From assembly GCF_000420645.1 (NCBI RefSeq), contig NZ_ATVI01000007.1, forward strand, positions 372,001-436,000: a stretch of DNA of 64,000 nt. The letters are read 5' to 3'. The notes under the pieces were generated by a model. That model made no database searches. It was given only the letters and a program-made list of their open reading frames with translations, and was not told the DNA's origin. The position numbers and the translations under genes were made by a program. Positions 40,505-49,102 of the stretch are shown piece by piece; position 1 is the stretch's first letter; each line of letters begins with the position of its first letter. The DNA comes from Nevskia ramosa DSM 11499. GTDB lineage: Bacteria > Pseudomonadota > Gammaproteobacteria > Nevskiales > Nevskiaceae.

Positions 40505-42074
40505 GTTCAAGCTCGGCATTTCTAGACGGCGATCGAACCGCGCGCTGTATCGGCTTGCGCTGGGCCATGTGACGGCCAGCGAAGGCAGCAATGGCGGCCG
40601 CGAGCAGCAGCACGGCATCCATGCCGACGGCGGCCCACTGGCCGTGCATCACGCTGCTCAGATGGTCGTGAGTGGTCAACGCATCGAGCAGCACTGCCAG
40701 CGCGGCCAGCACGGCGATGGCGCCGGTCTGCTCGCACCAGGCTCGCCGCGGACGCAGCGCCGCATGCGCGAAGCTGGCGAGCCAGAGCAGATAGAAGGCT
40801 CCGGTCTCCAGCTGCGGACGTTCGTAGCCCAGCCACTGCGCATCGAGCGGCAGCAGGCGATTGGCCACCAAGAACATCGCCGTCGACGCGATGATGCCGG
40901 TGACGCTGCCGACGGTCAGCGCTTCGACGATCCGCACGCCTTTCAGGCCTTTCTTCGCATGGCTGGCCCGCCGCGCTTCCAGCCAGAAGATGAAGCCGGT
41001 GGCGATCATCACGCAGCCGCTCAGGCCGAGCACGAAGTAGATCCAGCGCAGGGTCCAGTGCTTGAACTGCACCAGATGCAGGCCGCTGATGAAGCGCTGC
41101 ACGGTCATCACCGGTGCTGCTTCAAAGCGGCTCAGCACGGCGCCGGTGGTGCCATCGAAATAGATCTGGTCGAGGTTCACCGTGATGTCGCTGGCCGAAC
41201 TGCGGCGCACTTCCACGATTGAATTTGCATCGGCCGGATTGATCACCCGCACGAAGAACGGCCGGCCACCCTGCCACTGCTGCTCGGCGCTGGCAATCAT
41301 CGCGTCGAGCGACGCCAGGGTGCCGGGCTGGTTCGCCTTGTCACGGTTGTAGCGGCCGTAGGCGTCATCGGTGAACGCCTTGATTGCCTGGGGCGCATCC
41401 GGCGTATCGGCGTAGGTGAGCAGCGGCGCGGTCGGGAAATAGATACCCATGAAAATGATCAGGCCCGACAGCACCATGACGAAATGGAACGGCAGGCCGA
41501 GCACACCGCTGAGGTTGTGCAGATCGAGACTGGCGCGCTGCAACTGTTTCTTCGGCCGGAACAGGAAGAAGTCGATGAAGATCTTCTTGTGGATGATCAC
41601 GCCGCTGACCAGCAGCACCAGCATCGCCATCGCCGTCACGCCAACGATCCAGTAACCCATCTGCCGCCACTTGATGTGCAGCATGTAGTGGAACGGATAG
41701 ATGAAACCGGTGCCGCCAAGCGTGCCCTGATCGGCGATCAAAGCACCAGTCACCGGATCGAAATCACGGCGCGTGCGCTGCTTGTCGACACCGACATAGT
41801 TGAGCCGCAGCACCGGCGTGCGCTCGGTGGGCAAGCTGATGCCCCACTGCGGCGAAGCAGCCGCCAGTTCCCGGGCGATCGGCACCACGCTGCGGTCCAG
41901 CGAGAAATCTGCTGGCGGTGCGGCGAGCCGGGTGGCGGGCATCATCCAGCGGTCGATCTCGCGATCGAACACGCTTAACGATCCCATCCAGAACATCGCG
42001 AACATCACGCTGCCCAGCACCACGCCGGCCCAGGTGTGCAGCCAGCCCATCGATTTGCGGAACGTGTCTTCCAT
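40497..42074 (-). CDS. PepSY-associated membrane protein (copy 2)
   Basis: A 525-residue inner-membrane protein. N-terminal helix (WLHTWAGVVLGSVMFAMFWM), periplasmic segment with PepSY-like regions, helices near WIVGVTAMAMLVLLVSGVII and LGLPFHFVMVLSGLIIFMGI, and several further helices in the C-terminal third. The histidines in HTW, HNLSGV and HFV could bind haem, as proposed for ferric-reductase-like members. It lies between the DUF3649 and DUF3325 genes downstream of receptor D. Confidence 0.87.
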   Translation of the reverse strand: MEDTFRKSMGWLHTWAGVVLGSVMFAMFWMGSLSVFDREIDRWMMPATRLAAPPADFSLDRSVVPIARELAAASPQWGISLPTERTPVLRLNYVGVDKQRTRRDFDPVTGALIADQGTLGGTGFIYPFHYMLHIKWRQMGYWIVGVTAMAMLVLLVSGVIIHKKIFIDFFLFRPKKQLQRASLDLHNLSGVLGLPFHFVMVLSGLIIFMGIYFPTAPLLTYADTPDAPQAIKAFTDDAYGRYNRDKANQPGTLASLDAMIASAEQQWQGGRPFFVRVINPADANSIVEVRRSSASDITVNLDQIYFDGTTGAVLSRFEAAPVMTVQRFISGLHLVQFKHWTLRWIYFVLGLSGCVMIATGFIFWLEARRASHAKKGLKGVRIVEALTVGSVTGIIASTAMFLVANRLLPLDAQWLGYERPQLETGAFYLLWLASFAHAALRPRRAWCEQTGAIAVLAALAVLLDALTTHDHLSSVMHGQWAAVGMDAVLLLAAAIAAFAGRHMAQRKPIQRAVRSPSRNAELEHG

Positions 42075-42092
42075 GACGATTGTTGTTGAGGC

Positions 42093-42422
42093 TCAGGCCC
42101 GGTTTTGCAGCAGCGAAGCGGCACCATGCAGCAGCAAGGCGCCGCCACCGAGCACGATCGCCAGCCACCACAGACGCCGCTCGGCGAACGCCCACAGCAG
42201 CAAGCCCAGATAGAGCAGGAAGCCGAACATCGCGGCGAGCACCACCGCATCGCTGCGGCTGAACAAGCCGAGGTCCGCGATGCCGCGCGCCGCGAGCATC
42301 ACGCTCGCGGTGGTGAAGAAGTAAGCCCCGACCACCGCCAGCAGCACGCGGCTCACGGTTCGCATCGTCGGCGCCAGCGAACTGGCGACGCGGGGCAAGA
42401 ACTTCGGCTGCATCGCGAGCAT
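42093..42422 (-). CDS. DUF3649 membrane protein (copy 1)
   Basis: A 109-residue protein with three helices (RVLLAVVGAYFFTTASVMLA, AAMFGFLLYLGLLLWAFAER, LWWLAIVLGGGALLLHG) matching the DUF3649 iron-uptake-associated family. It follows receptor D by 11 bases and precedes PepSY by 18. ATG 42413 is an alternative start. Function unknown. Confidence 0.75.
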   Translation of the reverse strand: MLAMQPKFLPRVASSLAPTMRTVSRVLLAVVGAYFFTTASVMLAARGIADLGLFSRSDAVVLAAMFGFLLYLGLLLWAFAERRLWWLAIVLGGGALLLHGAASLLQNRA

Positions 42423-42433
42423 GACGGCAGGCT

Positions 42434-44680
42434 TCAGAGATCGACGGCGATGCTGAACACGAAGCTGCGCGGCGCGCCGACCACGAGATAGCCCAGCCCG
42501 GTGAAACCACCGGCCGAGGCGTAGTAGTTCTCGTCGGTGACGTTGTCGATGCGCGCGCGCAGGGTCAACTCATGACCACTGATATCGACGCGATAACGCG
42601 CACCGAGATCGATCCGCGCCCAGCCCGGCACGCGCAGCGCATTGGCCGAGTCGTAGTAGCTGGCTCCGGTCTGCACGAAGCGCGTATCGAGCGCCATGTC
42701 AGGCAGTACCGGCAGCGCCCATTCGAGGCCGATGTTGCTCTGGATGCGCGGCACGCCGATCACGCGATTGCCGTCAGTCGCGCCGCCACTCGTCGTCTTC
42801 TGCTCGGCGTCGAGCCAGGTCACACCACCGAGCACTTTCAGACCGGGGGCAGCGATGCCGTAGACGTTCAACTCGGCACCCTGATGACGATCCTGGCCGC
42901 CGGCCTGAAACTCGTTCTGGGCATTGACCAAACCACTTGGCCGCTTGGTGGTGAACAGCGCCAGACCGCCGCCAAGCTTGCCGGCATCGAACTTCATGCC
43001 CACTTCCTTCTGCCGCGACACGTACGGCGCCAGCACTTTGCCCGGCGTTGCCGTGGCCTGACTCGGGGCAGTGTCGCCCTGGGTCAGACCTTCGATGTAG
43101 TTCGCGTACAGCGAAATCTGCCTGGTCGCGCGGACCACCAGACCAACCGATGGACTCAGCCGCGAGTCGTCGTAAACCGGAGCAGGCTCACCGGTGGTGT
43201 AGGCGTAGTTCTCCACCTTCAGCGTCTGATGGCGAAGGCCGAGCGTCAACAGCACGCGCTTGTCGAGGAAGTCCAGCGTGTCGCCGACGGCATAGCTGGT
43301 CAGCGTCGTGCGATTGGTCAGTTCCGGGTTATCGAGTTCATTGCCGACGAAGGCATTGGCGCTGAAATCCGGAAGTGGCGACTCGGTCGGCGTGTACAGA
43401 TTGGTCGCCAAGGTGTTAAAGAAATCGAAGGCATAGGCGTTGTCCTTCTGGGCCTCGAAGTAGGACGCGGCAAACACCAGTTCGTGATTGACCGGCCCGG
43501 TCTTGAGCTTGCCACGCAGGCCGACTTCGCCGGTGTCGACACGGTCCTTGCGGGTGTTGTCGAAGCGCGAGGTATTGGCTGCGCCGGTGTCGGCATCGGT
43601 GACCGTGATGTTGGCCAGCGAGTTCGCTTCCTTGCTGCGACGCAAGCCATAGGCCGCGTAGGCGGTGAGGTTCTTGATGATGTCGTACTCGCCGCGCAGC
43701 GTGCCGAACAGATCGCGCTCGTTCGAGTACGACCAGGGTTGCGCGTAGTTCTTGCTGGCGTCCGGCGCGTCCGGCACGCGAGTCACCAGCGAGCCGAGCT
43801 GGATGTTGGTGCGAGTCTGGTCGAGCTGGTTGTTCTGGTAGCCGATGTCGCCGGACAGGCGCGCCGAATCGCCGCGCCAGTCGAGTCCGATCGAGACCAG
43901 GCCGAGCTTCGCCTGTTCGTCATCGACCGCGGTATCGCCATCGCGATAGGCCGCGTTGATGCGCACGCCGAAGGCGTTATCGGTACCGAAACGGCGGGCC
44001 ACGTCGAGCGCGCCGCTGCCGTAGGGTCCGTTGCCGGAGCCGGCGGTGAAGCGGGTCAGCGGATCGTTCGGCGCGCGCTTCGGCAGCAGATTGATCGCAC
44101 CGCCGATGCCGCCACCGCCGGGATTGGCGCCGGTCAGGAACGCCGAGGCGCCGCGCAGCACTTCCACGCGCTCGAACAGTTCGGTGGCGATGTACTGGCG
44201 CGGCAGCAGGCTGTACAGACCGTTGTAGGCGACATCGTCCGAGCCGAGGACGAAGCCGCGGATGATGTACGACTCCTGGAAGTTGCCGAAGCCGCGCGCC
44301 ACACGCACGCCGGAATCGGACTGCAGCACGTCACCGACGCTCTTCGCCTGGCGATCCTGGATCAGCGCATTGGTGTAGCTGGTGATCGAGAACGGCGTTT
44401 CGAGGTTGTCCCGCGTGCCGAGGATGCCGGCCCGTCCGCCACGCGCCACCTGACCACCCGCATAAGCCCGCGAAAGGCCCTGCGCCGACGCATCGGCGCT
44501 GGCGCTGACCGTCACTGGCGCAAGCTGCACGGCGTCGTCCGACGATGCAACCGTGGCTTCGTCGGCGGCCGGCTGATCGGGCGGCGCGGTTTTCTGCGCG
44601 GTCTGGGCGGATACGGAAGCAGCTGCCAGCAAGCCAGTCGCAGTCAGCGCGGCGACGGTGATTCGGGCTATCGGTTGCAT
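42434..44680 (-). CDS. TonB-dependent siderophore receptor D (FiuA-like)
   Basis: A 748-residue receptor with a signal peptide (ITVAALTATGLLAAASVSAQ), TonB-box-like LAPVTVSA, a plug (DNLETPFSITSYTNALIQDR to VEVLRGASAFLTGANPGGGG) and a barrel ending RSFVFSIAVDL. The gene is followed by DUF3649, PepSY and DUF3325 genes, the arrangement seen with ferrichrome/ferrioxamine-type receptors. Start 44680 is chosen because it puts the signal peptide at the N-terminus; no good ribosome site is visible for it or for the longer frame from 44728. Confidence 0.88.
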   Translation of the reverse strand: MQPIARITVAALTATGLLAAASVSAQTAQKTAPPDQPAADEATVASSDDAVQLAPVTVSASADASAQGLSRAYAGGQVARGGRAGILGTRDNLETPFSITSYTNALIQDRQAKSVGDVLQSDSGVRVARGFGNFQESYIIRGFVLGSDDVAYNGLYSLLPRQYIATELFERVEVLRGASAFLTGANPGGGGIGGAINLLPKRAPNDPLTRFTAGSGNGPYGSGALDVARRFGTDNAFGVRINAAYRDGDTAVDDEQAKLGLVSIGLDWRGDSARLSGDIGYQNNQLDQTRTNIQLGSLVTRVPDAPDASKNYAQPWSYSNERDLFGTLRGEYDIIKNLTAYAAYGLRRSKEANSLANITVTDADTGAANTSRFDNTRKDRVDTGEVGLRGKLKTGPVNHELVFAASYFEAQKDNAYAFDFFNTLATNLYTPTESPLPDFSANAFVGNELDNPELTNRTTLTSYAVGDTLDFLDKRVLLTLGLRHQTLKVENYAYTTGEPAPVYDDSRLSPSVGLVVRATRQISLYANYIEGLTQGDTAPSQATATPGKVLAPYVSRQKEVGMKFDAGKLGGGLALFTTKRPSGLVNAQNEFQAGGQDRHQGAELNVYGIAAPGLKVLGGVTWLDAEQKTTSGGATDGNRVIGVPRIQSNIGLEWALPVLPDMALDTRFVQTGASYYDSANALRVPGWARIDLGARYRVDISGHELTLRARIDNVTDENYYASAGGFTGLGYLVVGAPRSFVFSIAVDL

Positions 44681-44759
44681 GTACGTGGGTGTCTCGAGTG
44701 ATGAGAGTGGGCCTTCGTCCGGCGCCAATGCCGGCTCGACGGTGATGCGGCAACAAGCA

Positions 44760-44787
44760 CCCCGGCAGGCCGCGAGGCGCGCCGGGG
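44760..44787 (-). terminator. GC-rich hairpin between DUF4198 gene and receptor D
   Basis: CCCCGGC and GCCGGGG can pair around a 14-base GC-rich loop in the 171-base gap. No T tract follows on the minus strand. It may only attenuate. Confidence 0.35.
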
Positions 44788-44851
44788 TTGAAACGAAGTC
44801 GGTACGTTTTCCTGCGCTGTCTCGTCGACAGCCGAAGCGAAGTTCCCTGCG

Positions 44852-45583
44852 CTACAGGCTCGGCGCGGCCAGCGGCGGCACTGGTGGTGACTGGTCGCCC
44901 TTGGCCAGTTCGAAGGACAGGGTCGAGGTGTGGGTGATGAAGTCGTAAGGCTTGCCGCCGGCTTCGCCCGGGGTCTTTTCGGTGTGATGGCTCAGCAGCA
45001 GATAGCGGCCGCGCCAGGGCAGCAGGGCGTGGATGGTGCCGGTCTCATCGGCCGCCACTTCGCGGGACCAGCCGGACATCGCCACCACTTCGACTTTCGC
45101 GCCCGGCACCGCTTCGCCGTTCCAGTAGACGCGGAAGGCCCCGGCCTCGCCGGTCGGCACGATGTCCAGCGCCAGCTTCGGCTTGCGCGCGGCCAGGTCC
45201 GACACATAGCGGGCATGCGGCACCCAGAGCATCTTGCCGGTCAGGCCCAGTTCGCCACGCGCCTCGCGCACCGGATACGCCAAGTCTTCCACCAGCAGCG
45301 ATTGCCCCTTCGTCGCGCGGCTGGCCAGAACGTACTCGGTGGTCTTCTTCTCCAGCACCACGGCCTGCTCTTCGCCATCGGCCGCAATCAGCAGCCCGGC
45401 CGGCTTGGCCAGCTTGTCGAGAATGCCCGGCGAGTCCTCATGCAGGTTCAGGCGGAATTCGCCGAAATACAGCGCTGCACCCTTGGCGTCCTGCTCGATC
45501 CAGATCTGATGGGCTTGGCTGCTGCCAGCTGCGAACAGCAGGCCGAGAACAGCGAGGTGACGAAAGCGGACTGGCGAGGACAT
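44852..45583 (-). CDS. DUF4198 periplasmic protein
   Basis: A 243-residue protein with a signal peptide (LAVLGLLFAAGSSQA) followed by HQIWIEQDAKGAALYFGEF, the typical start of DUF4198 proteins. The C-terminal half (VPGAKVEVVAMSGWSREVAA and following) looks like an immunoglobulin-like beta domain. Members of this family (NikK/CbtK-like) are linked to metal uptake and are found with TonB receptors. The mature N-terminal His could be a metal ligand. GGAG precedes ATG 45583. Confidence 0.82.
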   Translation of the reverse strand: MSSPVRFRHLAVLGLLFAAGSSQAHQIWIEQDAKGAALYFGEFRLNLHEDSPGILDKLAKPAGLLIAADGEEQAVVLEKKTTEYVLASRATKGQSLLVEDLAYPVREARGELGLTGKMLWVPHARYVSDLAARKPKLALDIVPTGEAGAFRVYWNGEAVPGAKVEVVAMSGWSREVAADETGTIHALLPWRGRYLLLSHHTEKTPGEAGGKPYDFITHTSTLSFELAKGDQSPPVPPLAAPSL

Positions 45584-45720
45584 GGGAGAGCTCCGGCAGG
45601 AATCAGGATGGAATGGGAAAGACGCAGTCAGTCGCCGGTGACTGTGCTGCTGGCCGTCATCGTTGGCGGCGGCAACATCGACGCTGCGCGCGCCGGTTGA
45701 ACGGGGGGACAGACTTCTGC

Positions 45721-46704
45721 TCATGGAGTCTTGGCGGCGAGCTGCGAAGGTTCGACGAAGCGATCGAGCACGCGGTCGATCCAGCTGCGCATTTCGGTGG
45801 CGGCCATCTTCTGATTGCTCAGCGCCTCGGCCTGCTCGAACATCGATTGATACAGCCGCTCTTCGCCCTGTGCGGCGTGGATCACCAGTCGATCGTGCCT
45901 GGCGAAACGGTCATCCCAGGCCTGGCGAACCACGGCCCAGTAGTCGCGGGTTTCCTGCCAGTACTGGCGGCCCTTGCTGAAGTCGTGATCGCTGATCCGG
46001 GTGTAGGTGTTCAGGCCGCGTTCGTGAGTCAGCACCTGTTCGCCGCCCGCGGCCTTGCGATCGATCTTCAGGTTGTCCTGCTCGTGCACCCAGCCGGTCG
46101 GCGTGATGGTCTGGCGATTGGTGCCGGTGAGCTTGTCGTAGTCGTTGCGGGTGGTCAGTTCGCGGCGCGGCAATGGTCGCCATTCGACTTCCGACGTCCA
46201 CGACGACACGCCGCCCTCATGCGTCCAGCGGCCGATGCCGGCGTAGCGCGGGCTGTCGTCGACCTGCCAGACCGCCTGCGTCCAGCTGCCGGCAACTTCG
46301 GCAGCGCTCAGCTCGCGACGCACCCAGGTGTCGTCGCCGGTATAGGCCCAGAGCCTTGCGCGCTGGTACTGCCAGTCCTGCCGCCAGTGCTTGATGACGT
46401 CATCGCCGATCACCAGCACATGCTGGAGCACGATCCGCGTGCCGCTGTCTTCGAGCACTTCGACGAACTCGAAGGCGCCGCTGCGGTGCTGCTCGTGCGG
46501 CTTGTAGCCGGCCTTCAGCGGCACGTCCTCATCGAACTGGAAAGCCACCTTGAACTCGCCGGCCATCGCCAGGATCGCCTTGCGGTCGGCATCGAAACGA
46601 GCCTTGTCGGCAACCGGCGGCGTGCTCGGCGACAGCGTGATCGGCGCCTGCGGTGTGGCGCTGCAAGCAGCGATCAGCAGCGCCAGTAATGCGGGCAGTC
46701 TCAT
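45721..46704 (-). CDS. DUF6607 lipoprotein beside haem receptor
   Basis: A 327-residue protein with lipobox LLIAAC (Cys14) and a DUF6607 domain rich in aromatic residues (VIKHWRQDWQYQRARLWAYT, RKAAGGEQVLTHERGLNTYT). The family commonly accompanies haemoglobin/haem TonB receptors, so it may handle haem at the membrane; this is context, not proof. AAGGGA lies 9 bases before ATG 46704; ATG 46725 is an alternative. It follows receptor E by 35 bases. Confidence 0.75.
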   Translation of the reverse strand: MRLPALLALLIAACSATPQAPITLSPSTPPVADKARFDADRKAILAMAGEFKVAFQFDEDVPLKAGYKPHEQHRSGAFEFVEVLEDSGTRIVLQHVLVIGDDVIKHWRQDWQYQRARLWAYTGDDTWVRRELSAAEVAGSWTQAVWQVDDSPRYAGIGRWTHEGGVSSWTSEVEWRPLPRRELTTRNDYDKLTGTNRQTITPTGWVHEQDNLKIDRKAAGGEQVLTHERGLNTYTRISDHDFSKGRQYWQETRDYWAVVRQAWDDRFARHDRLVIHAAQGEERLYQSMFEQAEALSNQKMAATEMRSWIDRVLDRFVEPSQLAAKTP

Positions 46705-46739
46705 CGGTACGATTCCCTTGAGCATGTGGGCGAGAACCT

Positions 46740-48968
46740 TCAGAAGCGCAGACGAACGTTGCCGCCGACGTTGAAGCCGGGCTGGCTGAAGCGGTCGATC
46801 GCCGGATCGCTGGCGAGCCGGCTCTGGACGCTGGCGGCCGGCACGATGCGGCGGTCGCCGAGGTTGAACAGGCCGAGGTTGAAATCGGCCTTCGGGGTGA
46901 CGTGCCATTCGCCGAGCAGATCGACGCGGACGTAGCCCGGCGCCTGATAGCCCTGCCCATTGCTGTTGTCGGTGCGGCTGTCTTCGATGGTCATCGTCGA
47001 CACCAGTTCGGCGGACACCGGCAGCGCTGCCGGACGCCAGGCGAGGCCGACGATGCCGGTCAACGGGTCGATCGAATTCAGCGGCACATTCGCCGACAGG
47101 TCATCACCTTTCGCCCAGGCCAGTGCGCCACGCAGGTGGAAGGCCTTCAGCGAGGCATCGAGCAGCGCGCCACTGACTTCGCCCTTCGCTTCGGCACCGA
47201 AGATGCGCACCCGGGTCAGGTTCTGCGACTGGAATACCAGCAGGCCATCGGCATTGACGCCCTGCGAGACGAAGCTCTGGATGAAGTTGCGATAGCGGTT
47301 ATAGAACGCGGCGACCGAGGCCGTGGCGTCTTCCACACCGCCACGCAGGCCGACTTCGAAACTGTTGCTCGTTTCCGGCTTCAGATCGGGATTCGGAATC
47401 GCCGTGTAACCGAACTGGACGTTGGTGAAGCCGACGTTGACGTCCGAGTACGGCGGTGCGCGAAAACCGCGCGCGTAGTTGCCGTAGGCACTCAGGCGCT
47501 CGTTGAAGCGCCAGACCAAGCCTAGCTTCGGCGACAGGTTGAGCTTGTTCAGATCGCTGGGGTCAACGCCCGGGTTGTCTTCGATGAAGATGCTGTCCGG
47601 CCGCGGATCGAGATCGTAGTAATCGACTCGCAGGCCCGGAATCACGGTCAGTGCGCCATAGCGGATGTCGTCCTGCGCGTAGAAGCCGGCTTCGAGGGTG
47701 TGGGTGATCGGGAAGTCGCGGACCGGAAACGCGTCCGGGCCGATGGTCGAGGTTTCGGTGCCGGCGGTGAGATTGCGTTCGCTGCCGCTGCGCGACTGCG
47801 CGGTGCGGATCCGTTCCAGCTCGAAGCCAGCGACCCAGCGATGCGCGAGCGGGCCGGTCTCGAGCACGCCGGTGGCGGTGGTTTCGCCGCCGATCACCTG
47901 CTGCTTGAACAGCGCGCGACGCTCGCGTTCGCGCATCGAGCCGCCGCCGGTGCTGACCGTGCGCGACTCCAGCGTGTCCTGCCGCGTGCGGCTGTCGTTG
48001 AGATAGACGCGCCACAGCAGGCTGTTCAGCGGGCCGAGATCGAACAGCGTCTGCTCGAGGCTGACTCGCGCCCGGCGGGCCTGATCGTCGGCCGCCAGCG
48101 CCGTGGTCTGAGTGGTGGCTGATACCGCGCGCACGGCGCTCAGCGCCTTGGTGTCGCTGTCGTCGACCAGGCGTTCCAGGGTCAGCTTGATCGGCGCATC
48201 GCCGGTCTCGCCGTAGACGAGCTTGGCCAGCAGGTTCTGGCTGACGGCTTCGCTTGGGTCCGGCTGCGTGCGCGTTGTACCGGTCCCACTATTGTTGCCC
48301 TTGTTCGAGAGCTGATCGCCGCTGCGCACCACCGCCGAAAACAGGCCGGAGAACGCGCCGCTGCGGCCGGCGATGGTGCCGCCGCCGATCCAGGTGTCGT
48401 CAGCGCTGGCATAGCCGCCACGGGCCTGCACGGCCAGCTTGTCGTCGGGTCCGGCGAGGTAATCGAGCGGGTCTTTCGTCGTGAAGCTGACCACGCCGCC
48501 GAGCGCGTCCGAGCCGTACAGGCTCGACGCCGAACCACGGACGATTTCGATGCGCTTGAGGTTGTCGAGGTCGACGAAATCACGGCCGGCGTTGGAGAAA
48601 TCGCCGATCGAGAAACCATCGGGAATCGGCACGCCATCGATCTCGATCTGCACCCGATTGCCGCCGAGGCCGCGAATGGTGAAACCGCTGCGGCCGAAGC
48701 GCGAGCCCTGATACGGCACGCTGACGCCGGGCTCGTAACGAACCAGATCGCTGATGTTCTCGACCACGCTGCGCTGCAGATCGGCAGCGTCGATCACGGT
48801 CACGGTCGCCGGCACTTCATCGAGCCTGCGTTCGTCCTTCGTCGCGCTGACAGTGACTTTGCCCAACGTGATCTCACCCGTTTCCAGCGGTGGAAATGCG
48901 GCTGTTTCCGCTGCCGCCGCACCGCTGATAACCCCCAACAACGCCCCCTGCCACCACCGCTTGCCCAT
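46740..48968 (-). CDS. TonB-dependent haemoglobin/haem receptor E
   Basis: A 742-residue receptor of the haemoglobin/transferrin/lactoferrin group. Signal peptide ending AAAAETA, TonB-box-like LGKVTVSAT, plug with RIEIVRGSASSLYGSDALGG, and the haem-receptor motifs FRAPP (in YARGFRAPPYSDVN) and NPDLKPE. The C-terminus ends GGNVRLRF. It heads a unit with DUF6607 and DUF4198 and has a strong Fur-like box 80 bases upstream, so iron starvation should induce it. Confidence 0.92.
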   Translation of the reverse strand: MGKRWWQGALLGVISGAAAAETAAFPPLETGEITLGKVTVSATKDERRLDEVPATVTVIDAADLQRSVVENISDLVRYEPGVSVPYQGSRFGRSGFTIRGLGGNRVQIEIDGVPIPDGFSIGDFSNAGRDFVDLDNLKRIEIVRGSASSLYGSDALGGVVSFTTKDPLDYLAGPDDKLAVQARGGYASADDTWIGGGTIAGRSGAFSGLFSAVVRSGDQLSNKGNNSGTGTTRTQPDPSEAVSQNLLAKLVYGETGDAPIKLTLERLVDDSDTKALSAVRAVSATTQTTALAADDQARRARVSLEQTLFDLGPLNSLLWRVYLNDSRTRQDTLESRTVSTGGGSMRERERRALFKQQVIGGETTATGVLETGPLAHRWVAGFELERIRTAQSRSGSERNLTAGTETSTIGPDAFPVRDFPITHTLEAGFYAQDDIRYGALTVIPGLRVDYYDLDPRPDSIFIEDNPGVDPSDLNKLNLSPKLGLVWRFNERLSAYGNYARGFRAPPYSDVNVGFTNVQFGYTAIPNPDLKPETSNSFEVGLRGGVEDATASVAAFYNRYRNFIQSFVSQGVNADGLLVFQSQNLTRVRIFGAEAKGEVSGALLDASLKAFHLRGALAWAKGDDLSANVPLNSIDPLTGIVGLAWRPAALPVSAELVSTMTIEDSRTDNSNGQGYQAPGYVRVDLLGEWHVTPKADFNLGLFNLGDRRIVPAASVQSRLASDPAIDRFSQPGFNVGGNVRLRF

Positions 48969-49050
48969 GACTGCTCCTGACTGAAGTCCGGAGTCATCGC
49001 TCGCTAACGGTCGTTGGCTGGCCTTGACTGCTTATGGGGTCGCATATTAA

Positions 49051-49065
49051 TAAGAATCATTCTCA
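49051..49065 (-). promoter_or_regulatory. Fur-like box before receptor E
   Basis: TAAGAAT-C-ATTCTCA, a near-perfect 7-1-7 Fur palindrome in an AT-rich patch (AATAAGAATCATTCTCAGTA) 83 bases before the receptor start. Confidence 0.8.
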
Positions 49066-49102
49066 GTAACAAGCCGAAGAAAGATACTCGGGTGAATTCT
49101 GA

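Noticed and set aside
45584-45720. Short CAGTCA/TGACTG hairpin between DUF6607 and DUF4198 genes as terminator
   Set aside because: Only 6 bp of stem and no T tract; too weak to call.
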